Positions 46,514 to 57,426 of a DNA stretch of 64,000 nucleotides are shown here, piece by piece. A program made the translations under genes and the position numbers. Positions within the stretch are counted from its first letter, which is position 1; every line of letters starts with the position of its first letter. Source of the stretch: Mycoplasma sp. NEAQ87857 (GTDB lineage: Bacteria; Bacillota_I; Bacilli_A; Mycoplasmatales; Metamycoplasmataceae); contig NZ_CP045542.1 of NCBI RefSeq assembly GCF_009792315.1, positions 1,116,001 to 1,180,000 on the forward strand. Direction: 5' to 3'. The notes beneath the pieces were generated by a model that was given only the letters and a program-made list of their open reading frames with translations, searched no databases and was not told where the DNA came from.

Positions 46514-48418
46514 CTAATTATCTTGTTTATTTGTTTCAAATTTCATTCTAAGATTTAAATAATCATTTTTGAATTTTTCAATTCTTTCATTAATATTAGG
46601 ATTAATAGATTCTAGATATTTTTTAATAAATTTAAAAAGTGCTGGATCTTGATCTTCTAAGATCATTTTAAGAGTTTTGTTATTTAAATTTCCGTTTATA
46701 GCACTTTCAATTTCACCCAATAATTCTTTATAATCTTTATTATTTTGAATGATACTTGGATCAATAAAATCCCCAAACACTTTGATTATATAAGCAAAAT
46801 GTTCTTGGAAGTCAGTTCCATACTTTGTAGCAAGATCATCATCAGTAGGAAAAAGGAAAACTCCTCCAACAGCTTGGTCTAAAAAGAAGCTTGTTCCTGT
46901 GAAGTTTTCAAATTTTAAATAATTAAAGGTTGATTTGATAAAGTTTTTTGAAGTTTTAATGTAATCATCTATTTTATATTTTTCACCATTATTTATTTTG
47001 TTTCTTTCTATAAAGATATCCATTAAAGCTCCAACATTTTCTAGCTGTAATTTTGCAAAATGTAAATGTTTTAAAGCATTAATCATTATATAAATGAATA
47101 TTCCATCTTCATCATAAATATAATTTGCGTTTTTATAATAAATTGAGTTCTTTTTAGACTTATTATTATAAAGTTCTGTTCAGTTAATTAATTGTGTTGT
47201 TGGTGGTTTTATTTCTAACGGAGCAACACCTCTAAAATTAGATAAGATATAATGCTCATTATTTTCAACTAATGCTTCATAAAAAATTTCTTTTTTAAAT
47301 TCTTTGATTTGTTCAACATCAAATTTTATTGTATCCGTATCTTGCTTTTTGACAGGATTTTTACTATATAACCCTTCTATAAAAGATGAGATTATTCCAG
47401 TAGATTTTGGACTATCTGAAAAAACAAATTCTATGAACTTTTTATAATTTACGTTAAAAGCACTTGGAAAACTTCCTACTGTATTTATTTTTTCGTATTC
47501 AAAATATAAACTACCTAACACTGAAAATAAATCATAAAAACTTAATTTCTTTCCAAAATCAGGATTAGGAATTTCAATTATTTTATTAGCTTGTTCTTCA
47601 GTATAAATAAGATTATCTACATCTAAAGGTAAATCTTTCCTTTTAACTTTAAGAGTTTTTTTAGAATATAAATCTATCTTATTTTTTAAAGCATCTATCT
47701 TATTTTTTAAAGCATCTATCTTATTTTTTAAAGCAAGTAATTTATCATCATTAGATTCAAAATAGAATGAATCTTTATGTTCTTCATCCATTTTGATTCT
47801 TTCTTCTAATGAAGCATTTTTATACTTAACAACATCATTAAAATGTTTTACAACGTCGTTATAAATATCAACAGTAATGTATTTAATTAAATCATCTCTA
47901 AAAGTGTTAAGTTTTGCAACTCTAGTTGCTTCACTAATACTTTTATCATTAATGAAATTTAACATTTGATGAGTAAATAATCCTGTTGAAATAACTTCTT
48001 GCTTGTTGTCATTGTGTAATCCTGCTTCTACTGAAAATAATGCTGAACTTAAATATTTTTCATAAGGGAAAAATAAATAATATTTGTAGTCTTTGTTTTG
48101 CTCAACATCATTTAAATGTTGTGTTGAAAACATATTAGGTTTATCTTTTAAGACTTTGTCTGGATAAACTGTTTGTCATAGTACTTTCTTGTTATCATTA
48201 ATTGAATAAGGATATTCAAAATTTATCATTTTTTTACCAACAGGTCATTTATTTTTGCTTGGTTCTGGATCCCCTACATTAATAGGACTAACACCACGAC
48301 CTCTTTTAGAAAGTCCTCCACCATCAAAATTAATATTACAGCTTGAAGTAATTAAAACGCTAGCACTAGTAGCTATAGTTGTTGTTGCTAGCAATCATTG
48401 TTTAATTCTTTTTTTCAT
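46514..48418 (-). CDS. ICE lipoprotein (634 aa)
   Basis: It begins MKKRIKQWLLATTTIATSAS and has a lipobox ITSSC, so it is a diacylated, outer-leaflet lipoprotein. No enzyme motif is seen. Residues ~229-250 are a perfect heptad repeat (KNKIDAL three times) encoded by a 21-base tandem repeat, likely a coiled coil of variable length. The start has GAGGTGAT. It lies between ssb and the pilin-like gene and probably belongs to the transfer apparatus or mating-contact surface. Confidence 0.85.
47672..47734 (-). repeat. Three perfect 21-bp tandem repeats in the lipoprotein gene
   Basis: The unit ATCTATCTTATTTTTTAAAGC occurs three times without a mismatch and encodes the heptad KNKIDAL in frame. Copy-number change would keep the frame. 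Confidence 0.92.
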
Positions 48419-48486
48419 CGTTATCACCTCTAATTTTTGTTAATACAAAAATTATATAAGTTTATCTTGTGGTATATCCTTTTTAG

Positions 48487-48900
48487 TTAAAAATTACTTT
48501 CATTTGTGGTATATAAATCAATGCTTTCTTGCTCTTCTGGATCTACATCCGCTGGATTTGTATTTATATCTGTATCTAATGTTTCTTGATTAGTAGTTTG
48601 TTCTGTTTTTGGAGATGCAAAACATTTTATTTGTCTTGCACTGATTTCAGTTTCGTAAAAATCATCCCGTTTCTTACTAATTAGAAATCCATTTACAAAA
48701 ACAGTCATACCTTTCTGTAGCTTCATTGCTACATTCATTGCAACTTTATTTCAAGCTACAACGAAAAAATATTGTACTTTCTTTCCATAATTTACTGCGA
48801 TACTGAATTTTAAGACTGAATAAGTCTTATTATCCTTTGTAAGATTTGAAAATTGCGGAACGGTTGCTACTCGACCTAGCATCGTTACTTCGTTATACAT
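48487..48900 (-). CDS. ssb: ICE single-stranded DNA-binding protein
   Basis: The 137-aa protein has an OB fold starting MYNEVTMLGRVATVPQFSNL, with FSIAVNYGKKVQYFFVVAWNKVA and KGMTVFVNGFL. These are the standard SSB blocks. The C-terminal tail is acidic (DVDPEEQESIDL) and ends NESNF. Its last residue is the Phe of the usual DxPF tip, but the Asp-Pro are missing. It should protect the single-stranded transfer intermediate. It overlaps nothing but abuts the 359-aa gene at 48903. Confidence 0.93.
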
Positions 48901-48902
48901 AA

Positions 48903-49982
48903 TTAATTTCCTTCTATCAATCTTTCATCAAGATAATTGGTTATTTTTGATTTAATTAAATAGTAATTAGATTCAATAATATTTAATATTTCAAAGAATT
49001 CTAAATTTGAACAATCTTTGATTTTATCTAAGAATTCTTTAAACATATCTTTATCAATTTCATTAATCTCTAAATTAAAAAACTTAACCAATAAATACCT
49101 AATAATAGATTGAATTACTGTATCTGTTTCTTTAATTTCAGTATTATTAAAATAACAACTATCAATTGCTGTTTTAATTAAGCAATCTAATATTTGTGTT
49201 TGATAATACCTAATATTGTTGTCAATTGTTAATGTTGGAAGAGTAATGTATCAATTTTTCTTATCAAATTTATTACATTCAACATCTTTACACATTGACA
49301 CAAGCTGCATTGCTGCTTGATTTTGTTTTAGTATTCAACTAAAAATATTTATATTAATATCGAATTTGTTTGATAAATCATATTTTGATTTTATAAAAGC
49401 AAAATGTTCTTCGGTAAAAGCTGCTACATTAATTTCATTTGCTTTAAATTCATAATATGATTTAGCAATATTTGAAGCTTGATCTTTTATAAGTTTGTCA
49501 AATTCAATATAAATTTTTTCTATCTCTTCAGCGTTATTTTCTTTATCTTTTTTAAGTTCATTTAATTCATTACTCATTGCTGATATTGAAAGAACTTTTT
49601 CTATAGTCTCTTTATTATCAGTTTTAGATGTATAAATAAAATTCTTCTTTCAACTAGGAATAATAATTGTTTCTATATGTCCTTCATCATCAGCATTTGT
49701 GGAAAAACTAACATAATTTTTCCCTTTAGAAAACAGCTGAAGATTAATAATAAAATTAACTCGTTTATCTGTGTAAATCATTGTATGCAAATATGCTTCT
49801 AATAAACTTGAATCACTTTTAATCATTTGTAAATTTTTGTAAATAGTTTGATCTTGGTAATTTTTAATAAAATCGAAAAACAATTGAGATTCATTCCCTG
49901 GATTTAAAACATACCCTTCATAATCTCTTTGAATTGGTGATAGTTGATTTTGTTTTTCTTTAAGTTGGCTAAATGTTTTCAT
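48903..49982 (-). CDS. ICE protein of unknown function (359 aa)
   Basis: I do not recognise this family. It begins MKTFSQLKEKQNQLSPIQRD. Residues ~30-110 look beta-rich (INLQLFSKGKNYVSFS), and then come a charged coiled coil (MSNELNELKKDKENN) and a helical C-terminal half. Cysteines (MCKDVECNKFD) are few and form no clear zinc site. The start has AAGAGGATATT. It lies immediately upstream of ssb, and its ATG overlaps the stop of the 42-aa peptide gene. By context it belongs to DNA processing or transfer. Confidence 0.75.
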
Positions 49983-50110
49983 TAATATCCTCTTACTGTT
50001 CTTACAATTATTCCAACGATTAAAAGTATCAAAATAGAAATTAATGAATATTTATGCTTGATTGTAAATTTAATTAATCAGCTTATTAATCATTTTAATT
50101 TCTTTCTCAT
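49982..50110 (-). CDS. 42-aa single-span membrane peptide
   Basis: It starts MRKKLKWLISWLIKFTIKH, then has one hydrophobic helix (YSLISILILLIVGIIV) and a basic end RTVRGY. The stop overlaps the next ATG (TAATG). A GGAGCAAAATG-like site precedes it. The very basic N-terminus and coupling to the next gene make it a credible small ICE membrane protein. Confidence 0.6.
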
Positions 50111-50185
50111 TTTGCTCCTTCAAATTTAATTCCTCAATATTTGCAATCGCTTTAAATATGTGATATTCTTTTTTTATTTTCAAAC

Positions 50186-50920
50186 TTATTGAGTTAATTT
50201 CATTCCTTCATTTTCTTCTTGAACTTTATCTTGAATTTTATTGTTTTCTATTTTTGGTTCTCTTTGATCTTTATTCATATAATAAGCAAAAGCAATAGAT
50301 TTTCACTCTCTTGTTTCTACTTCTTCTAATGAATTTTTATTAAATAGAAATTGATATTTATCGTCATCTGATAACGAACTATTATTGATTTTATCTTTTA
50401 GTTTGATTCAAGTTTGAAGCTCAATATTTGACTCATATTGTCATTCTTCTAAATTTCTTTTTGAGTCATCGATATTATTGATGATTTCTTTATAAGTTAA
50501 TAAATTTGGTTCATTAATCTTTCTAAAATCATCCACTTCTTGATGAAGCTTTCACTTATCATTAGAATATTCTCTTCTAACTTCTTCTAATGAAAAAGTT
50601 TTAATTACTTCAGATGCTATCTTTCCTGCGTTTTCAATTAGTTTTAATAATTTGTCGTGATTTTCTTCAAATGCTTTTTTAATTCTTTCTTCTTTTGAAA
50701 GATTAGCATCAGCATTTGTAAAAGATTTTGCTGTTAATCATTGATAAGCATACTCTTTTGACTTTTGATATGCATCTTCATCTTCAATACCAATTCATTT
50801 CATTAACATCATCGCTGATAGCTCAGCTTCGTTTTCGTGTTCTGAACGAAATTGAAGATATTCTAATCCAGTGTGTTTTTCTGCTACGTAATGAGACATT
50901 TCGTGCAACAATGTATTATT
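50186..50920 (-). pseudogene. 3' part of the IS-broken ArdC-like gene
   Basis: This is the downstream remnant of the gene whose 5' part is at 52747-53910. It repeats the last 449 bases before the insertion point (the target duplication) and then continues uniquely to the stop, ending EENEGMKLTQ. Removing the IS and one duplicate restores a 1398-base frame (465 aa). The tail is Glu/Lys-rich and helical. It has no own start signal that I can support. Confidence 0.85.
50472..50920 (+). repeat. Left copy of the 449-bp IS target duplication
   Basis: Identical by eye to 52799-53247, directly abutting the left IS end. It contains the HEMSH-coding part of the ArdC-like gene. Confidence 0.93.
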
Positions 50921-50946
50921 CCTGACTTTTGCAGTTATGGTTAAAG

Positions 50947-50986
50947 AAAAGACGAAAACCCCTGTATTTATTGCGTTTTCGTCTTT
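50947..50986 (-). terminator. Terminator of the IS transposase
   Basis: AAAAGACGAAAAC and GTTTTCGTCTTTT form a perfect 13-bp stem a few bases after the transposase stop, with a T-run on the minus strand. Confidence 0.88.
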
Positions 50987-50990
50987 TTGT

Positions 50991-52697
50991 TTATCTTTTT
51001 CCTAGTATAATAGAACTTAAATTTTCAACCTTACCATATTTAGGTAGTGAATTAATATTAAATGCTTTTAATATTCTTGTAAGTCCTTCATCCATTTTTA
51101 ATCTTAAAAAATGTTCTTTATCTTCTCCTCAAATGACTACTGTAGCTTTCTCATTTAAGGTTTTTATAATTTTAGATGTAGTTAAATATTGATCATCTTT
51201 TTCAAAATTTACTGTTTCTTTTAATAATAATTCAAGATATCTTTGAATAACTAAAGATATATAACAAATTAAGAAATGACCTAAAATAGATTCCTTTTTT
51301 CACACATAAACTGGTCTTGCTTCAAAATTGGTTTTAAGCACTCTAAAAGATTCTTCAATCTTTCATAAACCTCTTAATTGTTTATAAATTTTCATTGGAT
51401 CAATTTCTTTAATATTAGTTCTTATCCCATAAAACCCAATTGTCTTTAAATCTTTATCATATTGTTTTTGATTGAATTCAACGTTTTCAACTTTACTTGA
51501 AATATACTTTTTGCCACCTGTATTAATAGATGATTTGTATGTTGTATGGTTCTTTTGTTCAATTAGTTTAGTAGCTTTTTGTTTTAATTTTTCAATGTGA
51601 TATAAGTCATATTTTGATCTTTCGCTTGAGTAAGTTAAAACTAATTCATCATCTAGAGCATAGACTTTTTCGTCACTATTAACATAGTCAATTACAGGTA
51701 TTTTTCTCACGAAAAATTTATCTGTAACACTTTCAAAAGTATCTAAATCAAATGCATCAGACACCTTTTTATCTAATGATTTTATTTTTTCAGTAATGAT
51801 GTAGTTGTAACCTAATTTTTTCATTTCTAATAGGTTATTTTTAGAATTTAAGCCTTTATCAGCAATAATTGTGATGTTTTGGAAACCAAAATTGTTTTTC
51901 AAACTCTCTAAAAATGGTAAAAATGTTTTGAATTCATTAGTATTTCCGGGAAAAACTTCATATGTAATAGGAATACCTTTGTTATCAATAGCAAGTGCTA
52001 AAACCACTTGTGTTTGATTCACTTTTAAGTCTTTTGAAAAACCAAAATTTCTTAATTCATCAGCGTCAAAACTTTCAAAATAAATTGTTGTTACATCATA
52101 ATAACAATGTGTTAAATCTCTATTGTACAAGCTTGATAACTGTTTGTTTAAATAACTTACAACCTTGCTTTTTTCTTTACCAATTTTTTCAAGTGATCTA
52201 TAAACTGACTCAAGAGAAAAGTCATAATTTGTAATAAATTTTTCTTTTTGATTGAAAGTTTGAAGTTTTGATTCAGGTCTTAAAATTCTTGAAGTTACTA
52301 AGAATTCTGTAAGTTCAGAAAGTGAGTATTTTGTCCTATAACTTTTATCAACTTTATTGAAAAACTTGTCTAACTTTAGTGTTTTGAATAATTTTCTATA
52401 AATCAAATTACCATAACACATAGTGTCTAAAGTTTCGTTATCAGTAAGAAGTACATTATGAAGAAGTGAATCCATAACATCAGTTACTAATTGATTTGCT
52501 TCTGATATTTTTGCTTTTGACTTTTTACATTCTTCTTTTAATTTTTCAATAGCAAGTGGATCGTTTGCTATTAAATCTTCTTTTCTACCCAATCTTTGTA
52601 CAACTTTATGAACTGCTTTCTTTTTAACTTTGTCTCATTTTGATTCCACTAGTGTTACATATTCAACACCACTTACTTTACTAATTTTCACAAACAT
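50991..52697 (-). CDS. IS1634-family transposase (568 aa)
   Basis: A DDE transposase of the IS4/IS1634 group. Catalytic candidates: Asp in CYYDVTTIYFES, Asp in NITIIADKGLNSK, and Glu in WKIEESFRVLKTNFEARP (Y/W-x-I-E-x-x-F-R-x-x-K block). It opens MFVKISKVSGVEYVTLVES, the usual IS1634 N-terminus. Only TGA (Trp) codons interrupt it, so it appears intact and active. Its TATAAT (52704-52709) ends six bases before the ATG, so the transcript is probably leaderless. Confidence 0.95.
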
Positions 52698-52746
52698 ATT
52701 CGCATTATATCATATTCTAACAGAATAACAAGTAAAAAAATTAATA

Positions 52747-53910
52747 TTACTTATATACTATGTATATAAGTAAAAATTTTTTAACTGCAAAAGTCAGGAT
52801 ATTATTGATGATTTCTTTATAAGTTAATAAATTTGGTTCATTAATCTTTCTAAAATCATCCACTTCTTGATGAAGCTTTCACTTATCATTAGAATATTCT
52901 CTTCTAACTTCTTCTAATGAAAAAGTTTTAATTACTTCAGATGCTATCTTTCCTGCGTTTTCAATTAGTTTTAATAATTTGTCGTGATTTTCTTCAAATG
53001 CTTTTTTAATTCTTTCTTCTTTTGAAAGATTAGCATCAGCATTTGTAAAAGATTTTGCTGTTAATCATTGATAAGCATACTCTTTTGACTTTTGATATGC
53101 ATCTTCATCTTCAATACCAATTCATTTCATTAACATCATCGCTGATAGCTCAGCTTCGTTTTCGTGTTCTGAACGAAATTGAAGATATTCTAATCCAGTG
53201 TGTTTTTCTGCTACGTAATGAGACATTTCGTGCAACAATGTATTATTGTTTTCTTCAGGTAAGTTATACTCATTTAAAACAATTTTTTTGCTTTCTTTTT
53301 TAACAAAACCATATGTCCTTGAATCATCACGTTTCATAGTACTTAAATGAGCTTCTTCAACTGATAATCCTGAGTTTTTTATTTTTTCTTTTAAGTTTTC
53401 TAGAAGTTTATTATTGATATCTTCATATAATGCTGAATCATAATATTTATCAAAATATTTTGCTCCATATTCTTTAGACTCAGCATTAGTTTGTCTGATA
53501 TCAAAAACATATCCAACTTTAAAATTTAATGTAGTTTCTAATTTAACACCTTCAGGTACTTCTTCAGGTCCTTTTACATATTTTTTCTTATTTTGTTCAT
53601 CAATATAGAAAAAGTTTTTAATTGGTTGAAAAATTTTAATACCACTTTCACCTTTTTTGACATTGATTTTATTCTTGCTTCATTCGTTAAATCCCTTAAC
53701 TTTATAAGCTTTTGGAAATTGATTTACAATTAATAACTTATTTAAAAAGCTATATTTGTTTTCAGGATCAAGAATAAACGACATATTCTGACTTTTCATT
53801 TCAGGATTATTAAAGAATTCTAAAACTTCATTTTTAACTAATTCTTTTAATTCCTTAGTTTTATCTTCGTTTGATTTAAATGTTTTGTCTTTGTTGTATT
53901 TGCTGTACAT
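52747..53910 (-). pseudogene. ArdC-like ssDNA-binding/zincin gene, 5' part truncated by the IS
   Basis: The original 465-aa protein begins MYSKYNKDKTFKSNEDKTKE. An ArdC-type N-terminal domain (PENKYSFLNKLLIVNQFPKA, GFNEWSKNKINVKKGESGI) is followed by a zincin site LLHEMSHYVA (HEMSH at residues 227-231) with a downstream ENEAELSAMML. ArdC-like proteins bind single-stranded DNA and shield incoming plasmid DNA. Here the frame enters the IS and stops after 387 residues, of which the last 17 are IS-encoded. Both recognisable domains are kept, so partial activity is possible. The ATG at 53910 is favoured over GTG 53919 by AAAGGTG spacing. Confidence 0.85.
52799..53247 (+). repeat. Right copy of the 449-bp IS target duplication
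   Basis: Starts directly after the right IS end (…GTCAGG) and is identical by eye to 50472-50920. Confidence 0.93.
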
Positions 53911-53921
53911 AACTAACACCT

Positions 53922-54137
53922 TTATTTAATGTTTTTAACTAATTGTTCATATTCTTCTAATGTCATTAATGTTGCAGCTATGACACTACCTTGTTCATCT
54001 TCGACAGATGCAACGATATATGTTTCATCTTTATAGACAATTTCTTGTCCAAATTTATCCATTAAAAACTCTTGAACAATTGGATCTGATATTTCTAACT
54101 TGCAATCTTTGCTAGCTAGTTCTAAAATTAAGTCCAT
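53922..54137 (-). CDS. 71-aa acidic ICE protein, unknown function
   Basis: It begins MDLILELASKDCKLEISDPI and has a beta-strand-rich middle (EIVYKDETYIVASVEDEQGS) and a helical end (MTLEEYEQLVKNIK). The ribosome binding site TTGGAGGAAAT is strong. It sits between the degenerate methyltransferase and the ArdC-like gene. Small acidic proteins beside ArdC-type genes can be DNA mimics or regulators, but nothing here proves that. Confidence 0.65.
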   Translation of the reverse strand: MDLILELASKDCKLEISDPIVQEFLMDKFGQEIVYKDETYIVASVEDEQGSVIAATLMTLEEYEQLVKNIK

Positions 54138-54172
54138 ATTTCCTCCAATAAATTTATTTTTGCAAAGAACGA

Positions 54173-55372
54173 TTATTTTTCATTAACCTCCTTTTTATTG
54201 ATATTATAAATATCAACAATTACACTTAAAGAATTAGTTAGCATCTTAATTTCACTTGCGTTACCAATTAATCGATAAAGTGTAGTTTTTGACAATAAAT
54301 CTAAATCTAATAGTGGAATTAATTTAGCATAATCACTATCAGTAAATCCATTAAGCTTAAATGCTTCTCTAACAGTTATTAATCTACGTTCATAAAAATC
54401 TTTTTTATTTAGATTGTACTTAATACTAATAGTTCCAACATTAGGAGAGCGATCTTGTTTAGTTGTTAATGTTTCAACTAATCCATTATTAATAATCATT
54501 TGATCAGTGTTTGATAAATCAGGATTATTCTTGATTAAATTTGCTCTACTTTCAGTTTTAGCAATAACACAACTTAAAGCTTCTTCTTTGTAATTATTAT
54601 TTAAATCAAATACTGATTGATAATGACTTAAGGGACTTTTTAATCTTTCAAGCATCAAGCTATATCCTTTAGCTAAAATTAGCTTATCAAGTTCCTTTTC
54701 GTTTTCAAAAGGTAGTTTTAAACTCTTATCAAAAGCATAAATATATGTTCTTTGTTTCTTTTGAATGCTTCCGTGATTTTTAGAATTTTGACTTGAAGTA
54801 AATACAACATACCCTAATTGATTTAAAAACTCAATTCATTCTAAAAACAAAGTTTTATTTTTAGAGATTAAATTTGGTAATGCTTCAGCAAATAAATATT
54901 TAGGACGATTTTTCATTTGAGATAATAGCTCTTTAAAATCATTCATAACTTCTGGAATAAAGTTATAAGTGATTACATCTAAATGTAAAGTATCTAACAT
55001 ATCTCCTTTAAGTTTTCTAATATCACCATAATTGCTATTGACTAAAAAACTAGTAGCTATAATCTTTTTCAACAAATCATTTTTGAACATTGAATTAGCA
55101 ATTGATGTTTTTCCATCATAGCTAAATGATTTTGTTTCTAAAAGTTTATTAACTTCACTCATTGAATTAAGTTTTAATTTGTGCTGATATTTAGAAAGTT
55201 TGAAAATGTTATATTTGCTATGAATTAATGCATAAGCTATATTTGCATTAATATCTCATTCAGATATAGCTAAAATATCTAAAATATTCTCTTTATAATC
55301 TTTGTTAATTTGATTAATAGCAGTATTGATTGAACCAATACCTGCAAAAGCATCAAAAACCTTTAATTTCAT
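54173..55372 (-). CDS. Degenerate C5-cytosine methyltransferase homologue (399 aa)
   Basis: The fold is recognisable: motif I FDAFAGIGSINTAI (residues 5-18), ISEWDINANIAYALIH, then DVITYNF, RPKYLFAEALPNL, WIEFLNQLGYVVF and a target-recognition-like C-terminus. The catalytic parts are gone. The PCQ loop with the nucleophilic Cys is missing (DVITYNF runs on into IPEVMNDF), ENV has become EAL, and the QNRER block reads IQKKQRT. The frame is intact and coupled to the coupling-protein gene by TAATG, so it is probably made. I infer a non-catalytic DNA-binding protein, perhaps protective or regulatory. Confidence 0.75.
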
Positions 55373-57426
55373 TATTTAATCTCCTTATCTTTATTGTTTT
55401 GTTTTAAATACATTATTTCTAACACTTTTATATATGTAGAATAATTCATTTCTGGTAGTTTATATGTACTAGAACTTGTTTCATAATTGAATACAATTTC
55501 TTTAGCTTGATTTTGTTGAAGAAAGTTTCCTTCTTCAACTTCAATTTCATTATTAGTATCTCAAGTCATTCTTCTAAAATTTCAAATAGAATTAAGATTA
55601 ATTTTAATTTTATCTTTTGGGACAAAGAAATATTTTGTATTTGGATTTGCTATAAAATCTCAAACTTTGTAGGCCATATTACTTTTAACTACTAAAGGTA
55701 GTTTGCTTTGCATTTGAATTATCAACTCATCCTTGCTTTTTGTTTTTAAAGCAGGAACATCATATAAAGGAACTTTTTCCATTGAAGTAGATACTGATGA
55801 ACTTGAACTTTTACTTTGAACAGTTTCACTTTTTCTTTCAATATGTTTTGTTCCTAAAGATTTTGAAACTGCTTCAAGTGTTTTTTCGTTATTAGTATTT
55901 AAAAAATAAACTAATGCAGCATTATTTTTAATAATTGCATTTTCACCCTTACCAGTTTCATACATTTTTAATTGTTCGTAATCTTGCAACACTAACATAA
56001 AGAATATTTTTCTACTTCTTGCAATAGAACACTTATTTGCAAAATCTGGAATAACAGGTAAATTACCAAATTCATCCAAAAAGAAAAATAACTTTCTATC
56101 TAGATTATCTTTATTGTTAGTTTGTAAATAATCTAATGCTTTTTTGTAAATTTGATTAACTAAAATACTTACTAGGAATCTAATACTTACTTTTTGATCA
56201 GGAAACTTAATAAACAATGCAAAATGTTCTTCTTTGTGATTGTTGAACATTGTTGTTAAATCTAATGTATCAGTTGATGTAAGACGTTTTAAGTTAATGT
56301 CTTGTGAAAATAAACTCACTACTTTTGTTGCATTTGCTAAATAACCTTGGACAGTGACTTGAGCACCATCAGCTAATGAAGCTTGTTCAGTATAAATATC
56401 ATTTCACATCTCGTTATCGCTTTTATGGTGTTTAGCAATCTTTCTTCACTTTCCGCTGCTAAAAGTATCATAATTAAGCATCTTATTTAAATTCGGTAAA
56501 GTAAATAAATCTTTATTAAATTCTTTACCTTCTTCTTCAAGAGAAAATAATAATCAAAACTTTAAAACGGTAATAATGCTAGCTTTTGCATTTGCTTCTC
56601 AAATAGTACCTTCTGACTTTTTATCTCAAGGTAATCCATTAACAATTTCAATCAAAGATGCAAAAGCTTCTGAATAATCATCTTCAGTTAAATCATTTTT
56701 TGCTTTTGAATGTAATTTTTCTCACGCATCAATTAAAGGATTTCATCTACAACTATTTTTATAATCAAACAAATCAACAACCTTGATTGTATATCCTTGA
56801 TTTTTTAAATGATTACCAGTTTTATTTAGGATTTCACCTTTTGGATCAGATATCACCATTAAGCTCTTTTTCTCTTTTTCTAATGAAGAGTTATAGATTA
56901 TGTTAGGTAAAATAACTCTTTGAGTTTTACCGCTTCCTGTTGTACCTAAAACAATACTGTGAAAATCACTATCATTTGTAAGATAATTTACTTTGCTTTT
57001 ATGTGGATAGAAATTTAAAACAAAGTTATCATTATTTTGATTAAGAAGTTTTTGATATTCTTTTTTATTACCTACTTTCAACTTTTCATTTCATAAAAAC
57101 AAATCATTTAAGTTGTTTCTTAAATCATTATTAGAATTTTTAAAAGTTAGATCATAACTCAATCATCAAATGTAAAAGATAACCAAAGATAAAAAACTAA
57201 TTAAAAGTAAATAAAGTCCTTTATCACTATCTAGAAAAATTTTTTCTAAATAACTAAAGGTACTTTTTCAAAAATTCAATTTAATATCACTGATAAATTT
57301 TTGATTGTAAATAATCAGCATTGCTAAAAATGAAAAGATTATTATTGACAGGACATAGAACAAAGGAAAAGTTATGAGTTTTGCAATTAATCATCGCTTG
57401 CGTTGTGATTTAACTTTTAATTTCAT
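55372..57426 (-). CDS. Type IV coupling protein, VirD4/TraG
   Basis: The coupling ATPase links the relaxase-DNA complex to the channel. The 684-aa protein has two N-terminal membrane helices, Walker A SIVLGTTGSGKTQRVILPN (about residues 158-176), VISDPKGEI, and Walker B RKLFFFLDEFGNLPVIPD, then LQDYEQL, all TraG hallmarks. A serine-rich linker follows in the C-terminal third. It overlaps the relaxase stop (TAATG) and the methyltransferase homologue start, so the three are co-translated. Confidence 0.95.

Larger units (their letters stand above)
50921..52798. mobile_element. IS1634-family insertion sequence (1878 bp)
   Basis: The ends are inverted repeats CCTGACTTTTGCAGTTA (17 bp perfect). 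One transposase gene fills the element. The flanking direct repeats are 449 bp, matching the known habit of IS1634 to make very long, variable target duplications. A terminator hairpin (50947-50986) lies before the left end and a TTGTTA/TATAAT promoter at the right end. Confidence 0.95.

Noticed and set aside
53055-53303. Plus-strand open frames that occur twice (50.7 and 53.1 kb)
   Set aside because: They are antisense shadows of the ArdC-like gene, doubled by the IS target duplication.
53911-53919. GTG start of the ArdC-like gene
   Set aside because: The AAAGGTG site fits the ATG at 53910 and overlaps the GTG.
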